27,073 bases of DNA from Oscillospiraceae bacterium (GTDB lineage Bacteria > Bacillota > Clostridia > Oscillospirales > Ruminococcaceae), in the NCBI GenBank assembly GCA_017828935.1, contig JAGAUG010000002.1, forward strand, positions 1 through 27,073, in the 5' to 3' direction. Shown piece after piece: positions 8,501-14,503 of the stretch; position 1 is the first letter of the stretch, and each line of letters begins with the position of its first letter. Made by a program: the position numbers and the translations under genes. Below the pieces are notes generated by a model. That model saw only the letters and a list, made by a program, of their open reading frames with translations. It was not told where the DNA came from and did not search any database.

Positions 8501-10932
8501 ATAGTACAGAAAATAGTGCTTTAGAACATTGGGGTCAAGCCGTTGAAAACATGCCTAAACATGATGGCTATAAGTTTAAAGGTTTATCTTTAGAAAGAGG
8601 CGCGACAGAACGGACTCCAAATATAAATATTACTATAGGAGATTCTGATGTGGATGTTTTTATCGTTTGGAAAAATATATTTGACGTCGAATTTATCAAA
8701 AACGCTGACGATGTTACATTACTTTATGGGACGACAAGCCACAAAGATGTTGAAAAAGGCGAGTCAGTCGGTTGTCCGGTTATAACAAGAACTGGTTATA
8801 CGTTTATTAGTTGGAACACTGAAGCTGATGGTACAGGAGATAGTTATGAAGGAACTTCAATACAAGTAAATTCAAACTTGACTCTTTACGCTCAGTGGGA
8901 AGAAAACGATCCAGGTAAAGCAACTATAAAGTTTATTGACTTTGATAATCAAGATAGTTCTGTAAAAAATTGGCCAAGTGATAAAACTGTTGATAAAGAA
9001 TCAAGTTTTAATATTGATGATGTAGACAAACCGACAAGTGATTTTTATGATTTTGTTGGTTGGTATAACTCTAGTGGTGGTAGTAACGAAGGAAGTATCA
9101 AAGTAGATAAAGATATTGTTTTGTTTGCTATGTGGACTCCAAAATCGTTTACAGTAACGTTTGATCCTAATGGTGGTACCTTAACAGGTTCTGATTCTAT
9201 AACAAAAAAATATGGTGAATATATTACTTTACCAGGTAAAAATGACGTTTCAAGAGACGGCTTTGTATTAAGCGGTTGGGCTGAAGAAGAAGTCAATTAT
9301 GAGCTAGGAGCTAGCTTTAAAGTTACAAAAAATACAACTCTTCGCGCTGTTTGGGAAGAAGAAGAAAAAGTAGTAACTTATGAAGTTGAGTTTAACGCAA
9401 ACAACCCAGAAGGTGTTGAGGGCGAAGTAACTAATATGCCAAGCAGATCTGAAGTTGAGTCGGGTGGCGATTTTAATATTCCAAATAATATCCCAGTTCT
9501 TGACGGCTACGAGTTTATCGGTTGGGCTGAAGATCCTAGCAATACATACGCTAATTATAAGCCAAAAGATAGCTATAGAATTACAGGAAATATAACTCTT
9601 TACGCTGTTTGGAAATTAAAAGAAATAACACCAGATGAACCACAGGTATTTAATATTACGTTTGATAAAAACTGCGAAGTACAGGTTGAAGATATGCCTG
9701 AAAATACAACGCATGATGCTTCTTTTGGCAACTATACGTTGCCGATAAAAACGCCGTGGAAAATTATCGAAGACGACTACGTGTTTAATTACTGGAGTAC
9801 TAGCCCAGACGAGACAACAGCTATTTATAACGCTGGTGCTACGGCTAAAATTACAAGCGATACAACTTTCTACGCGATTTGGAAGCTAAAACTTGGTGGT
9901 TCAGAAAACGACCCAGAAAATCCTCCTCCAACAGTAATCGGAGGTAGTGGTGATGATGCGTTTGTTATGGGCGCAGGTGGCGACTCAGGTGATAGTTCAG
10001 GTGGCGGTTCAGGCTCGAGTTCGATTCCTGACCCAGTTGATGCTCAAGAATCTAAAAAGATCCAAATAGTAATTAATCATCATTACAATAAGAAAAATAA
10101 AGATGGTGTTAGAGAGCTAGAAGGAGTCGATACAGATATTATGACCGTTGACGCTAACGGAAATATTAGTATCGTAGATTCTCATGGCGACGACGTAACT
10201 GATGTTTATGGCGATATCGATATAGAAGGAATCATAGATTCCGAAGGTAATATTAATATCTATAAACTTATAGATGCTAATTTTAAGGGTGTCGATCATG
10301 TCTATACAGGTAGTAGTTTGGACGACGACAACAATATGATTCTTAATATAAACGAGATAGGTGCTAGAACTGATATGCTTGCGATTGATTTTAACTATGA
10401 ATATGAAGTTAACACTGAAGGAGCTGTTCGTTATCAAGTCAAACATGAATATTATCAATCAGAAGATCCGGTTACTAAGACCTTAGACGGCGTCGTTTCT
10501 GAAGAAAGAATTGTTAACGGAATCTTAGACGTTGACAAAGATGAACTTATGGAGCTAAAATATACAGATAAAAATAACATAGAATATGAGTATAAATACG
10601 TAGGTCACACAGAAAAAGATCTAGGTGATGTATATTCTGTTGTAATAAAATATGTTAGAGAATCGTCTGTAAAGAGCGATGTTAATATATCAGGTGATTC
10701 AATTAATAATGCTAGTAAGCCGTATGTCTCAGATGTTTCTGATATTTTAAAATCATCTAAATTAAATAAAAATTTAGATGATAAAGAAAGTCAAGACAAG
10801 AATAAAGACATAAATACTGTCTCTGATGACCTAGTTGATACAGGTTTACCAGCGGTTCCTTGTCTAGTTATAATTTTAATATCGATGAGTTCAATCTTAG
10901 TTAAGTTTAGATTCAGTAAAGCTAAAAAATAA
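2575..10932 (+). CDS. Giant InlB-type repeat surface protein, 2785 aa
   Basis: An N-terminal basic stretch and a hydrophobic segment (about residues 37-55, VMALIFAICFSMLSMF) act as an export signal. From about residue 128 to 2440 I count roughly 25 units of the InlB B-repeat / Listeria-Bacteroides type (PF09479): an opening strand such as VTFDPNGG, a central G-Y-x-F-x-GW and a closing TLYAQW or AVW. A Gly/Ser-rich linker follows (about 2440-2495), then an acidic domain with no repeats, and a C-terminal LVDTG (2753-2757), a hydrophobic span and a KFRFSKAKK tail. This layout fits a sortase-linked wall protein with a non-standard signal. Such proteins generally serve adhesion or surface interaction; the ligand is unknown. 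The start is uncertain: TTG at 2575 lacks a Shine-Dalgarno site, and GTG at 2611 is a good alternative. A strong terminator follows. No sortase gene is in the window. Confidence 0.88.
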   Translation: MNRRYKSESDENVKNLSFKNNFKTTQKISKQKLRSNLVMALIFAICFSMLSMFSSTNFESWAEIKPPGEQSTTTNDGTSLNGLRKYNNKDKGQIPNPENSLDQRNSPSVPGLTKQARTAEVKNGWKVRFDPNGGYDFGTDEWGDIDITNGKFIIPSGDDPERTNFKFLGWALTPDRSQLVSDSILSASEIMLDSGYKYINDIKGAKYKIQDFIGKNPIKSDADVKDGYITLYAVWGYDVVFEDNTGEINDGGELDKDKFTGQFGDFAIPKDKPSNAPEGKVFLGWKVDGQEDPKTYSDLYGHNRPERGVVGIKYDNSSGGIEPTGGVLTLQAVYGYKVFFDVNLPFGVSEDNLKFGASFGGQNYEFEAAAAAAAKKEGWPHTLADKKQQGQWIGVIPGTDGEGSLTIPSQEPSLDGYKFTHWDYRANGLGSNASGGEEIDVKGHMVLYAQWENKTEIKFFDTKFVNGALEKSSELEYDSDESESDLTVEISKIQSGKRFNLPDVTQKVKDAHKGEVFVGWVCQSGKRETYNGGQSYTVESVGDTIEFWAVWKKLLSVTFDISTLNGAKFSDDLTEDSIKAIITKNDDVTVEIKNSKQVIISGLEPDTNISAVADLIKGKIEYTQNTKTRFKSWGSGFSSTASAIYIAVKKEVVENTLDEITLSYLKGLNVKAGENIENIPTGDIKFNADGTEVAVPNNTPTRDGYTFAGWKLYYYNSKYVEFKDTLDNPITVNKGGSLTIDSNITSQILNQSDGTYYKLYLVAQWTKDFVIEYKANAGSDTVTGMPYPLEQSVISGGSHTVSGATPERDGYDFVGWNTETDGLGDSYSSENKIEKIGKNITLYAQWTSDAKISFYDEDTEIDLNNLVLGETRKAKLIGSFEDKEGVALLSSSEISNIIAQHPEKVFVGWFCENDGNTYDPGENFIVPEGANLNIKFTAVWEDRLTVTFDISTLKDAKFSNGLETELNEKFGENNVVFETNKIIIKNLEPDTDISAVAELIEESIVNGNEFEFDAWDPEFSSKVTASAIYIAVKKEVVSNTLDEIKVVYYDGDKDSTGKVDDQDYKFNGNIIVQNKSVLELDEKAHDGEEFAGWLCYVNDEIVDSTRNDYWQGGERLKIDITSGTIKFVAQWLKQYEVKFELGEFAKFEDSVGVFSGASLSESKKTLTFNLVLGSSIPNITDENVKILDEYKTKKEFDGWDNEVSETVNGNVVYTAKYTEIINNSLADNIEITYNKNVDKGTIVEGMPATLTNNIVSGGNFKISEARPTREHYRFIGWAINSTATAKEDTYQPGGTISKVTGNITLYAIWEEHFKVIFEDDEKTVQTLYFDVEDENADSFNVLGCPTGVDEADFNGWSFGSEQYKAGEEINLGEKGYRNGQTITFNVLKKSEYEVSYVDDDDQPVYSDIEKTKQIEDTEHYQRSDSFIVLRQIPVKENATFLGWDVLGVNTEGLTLNDYGYIGGNTEIESTRVGSSNVTLKAKWSYHPNVVYLDSNGKELVNYYISAIDVSNITIGCNQNRIPLDVNNDPSFKYWSLKVDENAVDGNQYKLDGTYALKGRDKLHTYTFTAVYTKQYKVSYYDDDNTSDVYEYGTGEGEGFVAFTQDNHGNLLDSSSNEVFVKVTGNDFTVTDSEGREVTEATRRKIEDEKSYNQGVDYYTKVTDRLPYKEKATFCGWEDENNNKYDPDDMIPITGDITLEAVWRPHHEVEYVYEANGNNVLAGFTKYYDEGETVQVDKDGVIKNQLLNGWVTETEFDGWYNGYDQVVYGEISNSFTMPDTNVVIKPQISNKYQVVYKNGLPTGSTDTVENLPTDNNYYSKGDTVNFTENPTRDGYFFDGWVLKENTTGGVANDNAPIETEVYINDEDVTVYAKWTKKIRVTYKCGENYSGSVPTDDSEYEPGDTVNVKEGLTWEGHTFVGWTVDNDELVYGSIYTIPNDQKQDIEFVAKWENMYYVRVIDPRDDREVDRVGPFSKGDSTENSALEHWGQAVENMPKHDGYKFKGLSLERGATERTPNINITIGDSDVDVFIVWKNIFDVEFIKNADDVTLLYGTTSHKDVEKGESVGCPVITRTGYTFISWNTEADGTGDSYEGTSIQVNSNLTLYAQWEENDPGKATIKFIDFDNQDSSVKNWPSDKTVDKESSFNIDDVDKPTSDFYDFVGWYNSSGGSNEGSIKVDKDIVLFAMWTPKSFTVTFDPNGGTLTGSDSITKKYGEYITLPGKNDVSRDGFVLSGWAEEEVNYELGASFKVTKNTTLRAVWEEEEKVVTYEVEFNANNPEGVEGEVTNMPSRSEVESGGDFNIPNNIPVLDGYEFIGWAEDPSNTYANYKPKDSYRITGNITLYAVWKLKEITPDEPQVFNITFDKNCEVQVEDMPENTTHDASFGNYTLPIKTPWKIIEDDYVFNYWSTSPDETTAIYNAGATAKITSDTTFYAIWKLKLGGSENDPENPPPTVIGGSGDDAFVMGAGGDSGDSSGGGSGSSSIPDPVDAQESKKIQIVINHHYNKKNKDGVRELEGVDTDIMTVDANGNISIVDSHGDDVTDVYGDIDIEGIIDSEGNINIYKLIDANFKGVDHVYTGSSLDDDNNMILNINEIGARTDMLAIDFNYEYEVNTEGAVRYQVKHEYYQSEDPVTKTLDGVVSEERIVNGILDVDKDELMELKYTDKNNIEYEYKYVGHTEKDLGDVYSVVIKYVRESSVKSDVNISGDSINNASKPYVSDVSDILKSSKLNKNLDDKESQDKNKDINTVSDDLVDTGLPAVPCLVIILISMSSILVKFRFSKAKK
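3676..3696 (+). repeat. (GCA)7 trinucleotide run encoding poly-alanine
   Basis: Seven perfect GCA codons inside the giant surface-protein gene encode seven alanines, between two acidic or basic stretches of the third repeat unit. It is a slippage-prone site, but changes would stay in frame. Confidence 0.9.
4243..5685 (+). repeat. Long internal duplication in the giant surface-protein gene
   Basis: A 42-base segment at 4492-4533 recurs identically at 5644-5685, and a 26-base segment at 4243-4268 recurs at 5410-5435. The offsets are 1152 and 1167 bases. At protein level the two regions share TFDISTL, LEPDT-ISAVA and SAIYIAVKKEVV. This marks a higher-order unit of several InlB-type repeats that duplicated fairly recently, since stretches of DNA are still identical. 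Confidence 0.85.
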
Positions 10933-10970
10933 AAAAATTCCTGGCGAGAGCCGGGAATTTTTTTATTTTT
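10933..10970 (+). terminator. Rho-independent terminator of the surface-protein gene
   Basis: A 13-bp stem (10933-10945 with 10950-10962, one G-T pair) has a GAGA loop and is followed by a T-rich run. It begins directly after the stop codon of the giant surface protein. The A-rich left side makes it likely to work in both directions, also for the minus-strand cluster. Confidence 0.9.
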
Positions 10971-10986
10971 GTTATTATAGATCCAA

Positions 10987-11022
10987 AGAAAGAGACAGTA
11001 AGATATCCTACTGTCTCTTTCT
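10987..11022 (-). terminator. Hairpin terminator at the end of the rpmH-ylbF cluster
   Basis: AGAAAGAGACAGTA (10987-11000) and its exact complement (11009-11022) form a perfect 14-bp stem with an 8-base loop, ten bases past the end of the YlbF-family gene. The T-run after it on the minus strand is weak (TTTCTTTGG), so it may act together with the bidirectional terminator at 10933-10970. Confidence 0.7.
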
Positions 11023-11032
11023 AAAATTCGAT

Positions 11033-11446
11033 TTAGTGACACCCTCCGCAGCTACTACAGCTACCGCTACAACCAGTCTCTTCTAAGCTTACTGTTTGAG
11101 GATCTTGACCTGTAACTGCTGCTGACAAAATTTTATTAATATCCGCCATCAACGCCGTTAAAGCCTGTCTACTTTTATTATAATTAATCATATTATTATT
11201 ATTCATTATTTTTTGATATAAATCTCTAACTTCTTTATCTAAATTGTCTATCTTATCTTTGTCTTTTTCAGTCTCTTCTTTACTCATTTGAGAATTAAGA
11301 GCCATTCTTTTTAAGTTAAACTCGCCTATCAATTCTTGAAGACCTTGATCTTCGTCATTTTTAGCTTGATTTCTTATCATATCTAAATAAATTTCTTGTT
11401 TTTGAATTTCTGAACCTAAATCTCTCGCCATTTTTATGATATCCAT
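11033..11446 (-). CDS. YlbF/YmcA-family protein with Cys-rich tail
   Basis: The 137-residue protein is largely helical and charged and fits the YlbF/YmcA (Com_YlbF) family; the motif opening MDIIKMARDLGSEIQ and a mid-protein coiled region support this. In Bacillus subtilis the related RicF (YlbF), RicA (YmcA) and RicT (YaaT) form a complex that carries iron-sulfur clusters and affects RNase Y activity, sporulation and competence. Here the C-terminus ends in four cysteines (126, 130, 133, 136; pattern CxxxCxxCxxC) plus a final His, fit for metal or cluster binding. It starts 20 bases after the jag stop codon, with GGAGA upstream, so it is probably the last gene of the rpmH operon. Whether it equals RicF or RicA, or is a separate paralogue, cannot be told. 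Confidence 0.75.
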   Translation of the reverse strand: MDIIKMARDLGSEIQKQEIYLDMIRNQAKNDEDQGLQELIGEFNLKRMALNSQMSKEETEKDKDKIDNLDKEVRDLYQKIMNNNNMINYNKSRQALTALMADINKILSAAVTGQDPQTVSLEETGCSGSCSSCGGCH

Positions 11447-11465
11447 AATATTTATTTATCTCCAT

Positions 11466-12251
11466 TTACTTATATTTTTTATTATACCTAAAATTATTGT
11501 TTTTAAAACTATATCTCTTTTTCTTTTTACTTTTATTAAAACTTCGCTTTTCTACTGGAAAAACAACTATGTATCTATGAGGTTCTGTTCCTTTTGAAAT
11601 AGACTTAACACCATTTATATTTTGAATAGTATCGTGTATAATCTTTCTTTCGTAAGCATTCATAGGCTCAAGTGAAATCTTTTTTTTGTTTTTTAAAACT
11701 GTTTTCGAAATTTTAGTACCAAGATCTCTTAAGGCCTGTTCTCTTGTTTCTCTGTAGTCACCGACATCTATTATAACATTATAATAATCTCCACCAGACA
11801 TATTAGCTACAACAACACAAAGCTGTTGCAGCGCATTCAAAGTATCTCCACGCTTTCCAATAACTAAACCTAAGTTGTCTCCTCGTAATGTAAAAACTAC
11901 TTTCTTATCACTTTTTTCGTTAACATCAATATCAAAATTCTCTAATCCCATATTATCTAACAAAGAATATAAATAATCCTTGGCAACTTCTAACTTGTTA
12001 ATAATATTAATATTATTCTTGTCAACTTCTGGTTTATTAATATTATCTTTAATGTCAACAGGATTATCGCTATCTCCCTCAATAATAGTAACTTTTACTT
12101 TTGCTTCTACTTTTCCTAAGCCTAAGAAACCTTTCTTAGGTACTTCTAACACTTCAACACAAACATCATCTCTACTGACGTTAAGTTCTAAACATGCCAA
12201 CTCAATAGCCTCATCTAATGTACTAGCTGTTTTTATCATCTCTCTTTTCAA
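11466..12251 (-). CDS. jag: RNA-binding protein Jag (KhpB)
   Basis: Jag/KhpB is a cytoplasmic RNA-binding protein found beside yidC in Gram-positives and linked to cell elongation and division control. Domains in order: Jag-N (residues 5-55, with VPKKGFLGLGKVEAKVKV), an Asn/Asp-rich linker, a KH domain (about 88-165, with LGLVIGKRGDTLNALQ) and an R3H domain (about 190-232, ERKIIH, ending RYIVVFP). A Lys/Asn-rich basic tail of about 30 residues follows, which probably adds RNA affinity. I chose TTG at 12251 because AGAGGTG lies six bases upstream and gives MKREMIKTASTLDEA; a GTG at 12260 would overlap that site. It lies 42 bases after yidC in the same operon. Confidence 0.93.
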   Translation of the reverse strand: MKREMIKTASTLDEAIELACLELNVSRDDVCVEVLEVPKKGFLGLGKVEAKVKVTIIEGDSDNPVDIKDNINKPEVDKNNINIINKLEVAKDYLYSLLDNMGLENFDIDVNEKSDKKVVFTLRGDNLGLVIGKRGDTLNALQQLCVVVANMSGGDYYNVIIDVGDYRETREQALRDLGTKISKTVLKNKKKISLEPMNAYERKIIHDTIQNINGVKSISKGTEPHRYIVVFPVEKRSFNKSKKKKRYSFKNNNFRYNKKYK

Positions 12252-12293
12252 AATTAACACCTCTTTTTGTTATTATAATTTATTTTCTAAATT

Positions 12294-13379
12294 TTAATCG
12301 TCGTAATCTCCGTACTTTTGCGCATCTCTTTTTCTCGCATTCGCTAATTTAATTTTATTTATTTCTTTTTGAGATAAGCCTTTATAATTTTTTTCGTCAA
12401 TATCGCTAACATCGCTCAGGTTTGAAAGTTTTTTTCTGGCTTCTATTCTTTCTTGTCTTTCTTGTTCTTTTTTTAGAATCATCTCTTCTTTTGCTTTTAA
12501 AATAACTTGTGTAGGATTATATTTTTTATAAAGCATATAATTTTGAATTATTATAAACATATTCGAAAAAATCCAATATAAGCCTACAGCAGCTGGGAAC
12601 TTAAAACTTGCCCAAGCAGAAATAGCTGGCGTTAAAAACATCATAAATTTCATCGATTGAGCAGCTTGCGCAGACGCCTCGTCAACAGCTACGCTAGAAT
12701 TATTTTTCATTGATTGTAAAGAAACTAACAAGGACGTCAAACCAGATAAAACTGGAATTAATATAAGCCAGTTAATTTCAGATAAACCTCGCGGAACAGA
12801 CGGAATTCTCGACAAATCCATTCCCAAAAAATTAAATTTAAGATCTAAGATATTATTAACAACATCTTTACCAAGACTCCTAAAAGCCTCCGGACTTTCT
12901 TTAAGCGATTTTATAATAGCGTATTGTTCACTTCTAGCGCCCGAAGAATTTAAAAACGTCTTTCCGATTAATCCAACAGTAATTTTAGACGCTTTATTTA
13001 TTACTTCGTCAGACAACCCCAAAATATATTTAAGAGGAGCGTAAACAACACCTAACATTCCAAACAAGATAGGTAGTTGTATCAATGACGATCCGCAACC
13101 AGAAGCGGGATTAACGCCTTCTCTTTGATAAAGTCCCATCATCTCTTCTTGATATTTTTGAGGGTTATTTCCGTACTTGTTTTTTAAATCTATCATTTTT
13201 GGTTGTAATTTCGTCCTAGAAATCATAGATTTGTGTTGCTTAACCGCCATCGGGATCAACAAAATTTTAGTTACCAAAGTAAAAACCAAAATAACCAAAC
13301 CATAGTTAGGGATAACCGAATAAAGCAACTTCATAATCCAACCAAGAGGATAAGCAATAAGACCCATTATACTACCCAT
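12294..13379 (-). CDS. yidC: Membrane protein insertase YidC/Oxa1 family
   Basis: YidC inserts proteins into the cytoplasmic membrane, alone or with SecYEG. This 361-residue copy has the Gram-positive layout without the large extracytoplasmic domain. A first membrane segment (about 24-43, GLVILVFTLVTKILLIPM) is followed by the cytoplasmic helical hairpin (QHKSMISRTKLQPKM), then LPILFGM, a long external loop of about 70 residues, further segments near 205-220, 246-262 and 265-285, and a charged C-terminal tail. The groove arginine of SpoIIIJ seems to be replaced by lysine (VTKILLIP), which I believe is also seen in other clostridial proteins. The start ATG has AGGAG 13 bases upstream. In spore formers the YidC paralogue SpoIIIJ is needed for forespore development, so one copy may serve both roles. 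Confidence 0.95.
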   Translation of the reverse strand: MGSIMGLIAYPLGWIMKLLYSVIPNYGLVILVFTLVTKILLIPMAVKQHKSMISRTKLQPKMIDLKNKYGNNPQKYQEEMMGLYQREGVNPASGCGSSLIQLPILFGMLGVVYAPLKYILGLSDEVINKASKITVGLIGKTFLNSSGARSEQYAIIKSLKESPEAFRSLGKDVVNNILDLKFNFLGMDLSRIPSVPRGLSEINWLILIPVLSGLTSLLVSLQSMKNNSSVAVDEASAQAAQSMKFMMFLTPAISAWASFKFPAAVGLYWIFSNMFIIIQNYMLYKKYNPTQVILKAKEEMILKKEQERQERIEARKKLSNLSDVSDIDEKNYKGLSQKEINKIKLANARKRDAQKYGDYDD

Positions 13380-13411
13380 ATATCCTATATTTCTCCTGAC
13401 TTTTTAATTTA

Positions 13412-13663
13412 TTAACTTTTTATATTTTTATTTTTTAAAACACTAAACTCTCGAGGGACGGGATCATAGCCATATTTTTTAGAAAATATATTACACTTTA
13501 GCAATCTCCTAACCGTCAAAAACAAGCCTTTTAAAGCCCCAAATCTTTCAATAGCTTCGATCGCGTAATTTGAGCAAGTTGGAACAAAACGACAACATCC
13601 CAAATTATAAAACGAAAAAGCCCCTTGATAAAACTTAATTAAAACTATTACAAATCTTTTCAT
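13412..13663 (-). CDS. yidD: Membrane protein insertion efficiency factor YidD
   Basis: The 83-residue protein carries the family signature CCRFVPTCSNYAIEAIERFG followed by RRLLKCNIF and YGYDPVP. YidD is a small membrane-associated protein that raises the efficiency of YidC-dependent insertion. It overlaps the end of rnpA by 29 bases and ends 32 bases before yidC, the usual order rpmH-rnpA-yidD-yidC. The first 20 residues are amphipathic or hydrophobic, as expected for membrane association. Confidence 0.95.
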   Translation of the reverse strand: MKRFVIVLIKFYQGAFSFYNLGCCRFVPTCSNYAIEAIERFGALKGLFLTVRRLLKCNIFSKKYGYDPVPREFSVLKNKNIKS

Positions 13664-14042
13664 GATTTTGTTTATTAAATAAACTACGTTTTAAACACCC
13701 TAATTTATCTAGGTGTTGATTCATTACAAAAAATATTTTCTTACTGTTTGAGTTAACAGTTCTTACTCTAGCAACAAATATTATATCATATCCTGTATTT
13801 ATATTTTCTCTCAAATCTCGATAAGCAGCTTTTATAATCCTACGAGCTCTATTTCTTTTAACAGCATTCCCAATTTTCTTGCTCGCAGTAATTCCAATTC
13901 TATTATTTCTATATTGATTTTTTAAAACATAAGTAACAAGTAAAGGCGATACAACAGAAATACCCCTGTTATAAACATATCTAAAGCTCTTATTTTTATT
14001 TAAAGACATATCTTTATTTTTATTTCTTACTATCTTTTTCAA
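13635..14042 (-). CDS. rnpA: Ribonuclease P protein component
   Basis: RnpA binds the RNase P RNA and helps 5' maturation of tRNAs. The core is visible: MSLNKNKSFRYVYNRG, IGITASKKIGNAVKRNRARR and YDIIFVARVR, including the RNR signature. The frame is open up to 14084, but a TTG there lies inside the stem of a large hairpin. I chose TTG at 14042 because AGGTGA lies ten bases upstream and it gives MKKIVRNKNK before the core; an ATG at 14009 is a shorter choice without a good ribosome site. Length is then 135 residues, slightly above the common 110-125. Its 3' end overlaps yidD. Confidence 0.92.
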   Translation of the reverse strand: MKKIVRNKNKDMSLNKNKSFRYVYNRGISVVSPLLVTYVLKNQYRNNRIGITASKKIGNAVKRNRARRIIKAAYRDLRENINTGYDIIFVARVRTVNSNSKKIFFVMNQHLDKLGCLKRSLFNKQNHEKICNSFN

Positions 14043-14080
14043 CTTTTTTAATTCACCTAAATAAAGTTTAATTACTACAA

Positions 14081-14126
14081 ACAAATTAGCCTGTTACCTA
14101 ACTTATTGACGACAGGCTAATTTGTT
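14081..14126 (-). terminator. Long hairpin between rpmH and rnpA
   Basis: ACAAATTAGCCTGT (14081-14094) and its exact complement (14112-14125) form a 14-bp stem, extendable to about 19 bp with one bulge, around a 17-base loop. On the minus strand it follows the rpmH stop by about 45 bases and precedes rnpA. The bases after the stem are only moderately T-rich. It probably ends or processes part of the transcripts so that rpmH is made in excess over rnpA. Confidence 0.65.
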
Positions 14127-14169
14127 GTAATAATTTCTTAATAATAATTTATTTTTATAATTTAAAATC

Positions 14170-14304
14170 TTAGTGTGTCAAACGTTTTCTACCCTTAGCT
14201 CTACGACGAGCTAAAACTTTTCTTCCGTTTCTAGTTGCCATTCTTTTCATAAAACCATGTTCTTTTTTTCTATGGCGCTTCTTTGGTTGATATGTTCTAA
14301 ACAA
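14170..14304 (-). CDS. rpmH: 50S ribosomal protein L34
   Basis: This 44-residue gene reads MFRTYQPKKRHRKKEHGF followed by MKRMATRNGRKVLARRRA and KGRKRLTH, the whole length of bacterial L34. It starts with TTG at 14304, since the ATG upstream is out of frame and quickly stopped; AGGAGG lies eight bases before the TTG. It is the first gene of a cluster with rnpA, yidD, yidC, jag and a ylbF-type gene, under a consensus promoter. The usual neighbour dnaA is not on its other side. Confidence 0.97.
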   Translation of the reverse strand: MFRTYQPKKRHRKKEHGFMKRMATRNGRKVLARRRAKGRKRLTH

Positions 14305-14402
14305 AACTCATTCCTCCTTTTGAATTTAAAAAAATTTTATTTTTAAAAATATATTTAAATGTCTCGCCTATCACTGTAAATAATTTATACTTACTTTTAT
14401 TT

Positions 14403-14431
14403 AGTATATACTATTTTATAAATTATGTCAA
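14403..14431 (-). promoter_or_regulatory. Consensus sigma-A promoter of the rpmH operon
   Basis: On the minus strand, TTGACA (14431-14426) and TATACT (14408-14403) are 17 bases apart. The -10 box lies about 100 bases before the rpmH start, leaving a long AT-rich leader. A perfect -35 and near-perfect -10 box suit a strongly expressed ribosomal gene. Confidence 0.8.
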
Positions 14432-14503
14432 GTCCTTGAGCAAGATTTTCTTAATATTTTTGTTTATTTAAAAAAATTAAAAAACTAAATTTTTATTTAT
14501 AAT

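Noticed and set aside
2958..9890. Possible CRISPR-like or satellite array because of many regular repeats
   Set aside because: The repeats are protein-level, 60-110 residues long and mostly divergent in DNA. They do not show short identical repeats with unique spacers.
10117..10458. A 113-codon minus-strand frame in the non-repeat C-terminal domain of the surface protein
   Set aside because: Its Ile/Asn/Tyr-rich composition is what the antisense of Asp/Asn-rich coding gives; no start site or family seen.
13412..13663. Frameshift suspected because rnpA and yidD overlap by 29 bases
   Set aside because: Both proteins are full-length with complete signatures, and overlap of these two genes is common.
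14305..14503. Possible replication origin next to rpmH
   Set aside because: No DnaA-box cluster resembling TTATCCACA and no dnaA gene were seen; the region holds a normal promoter and AT-rich leader.
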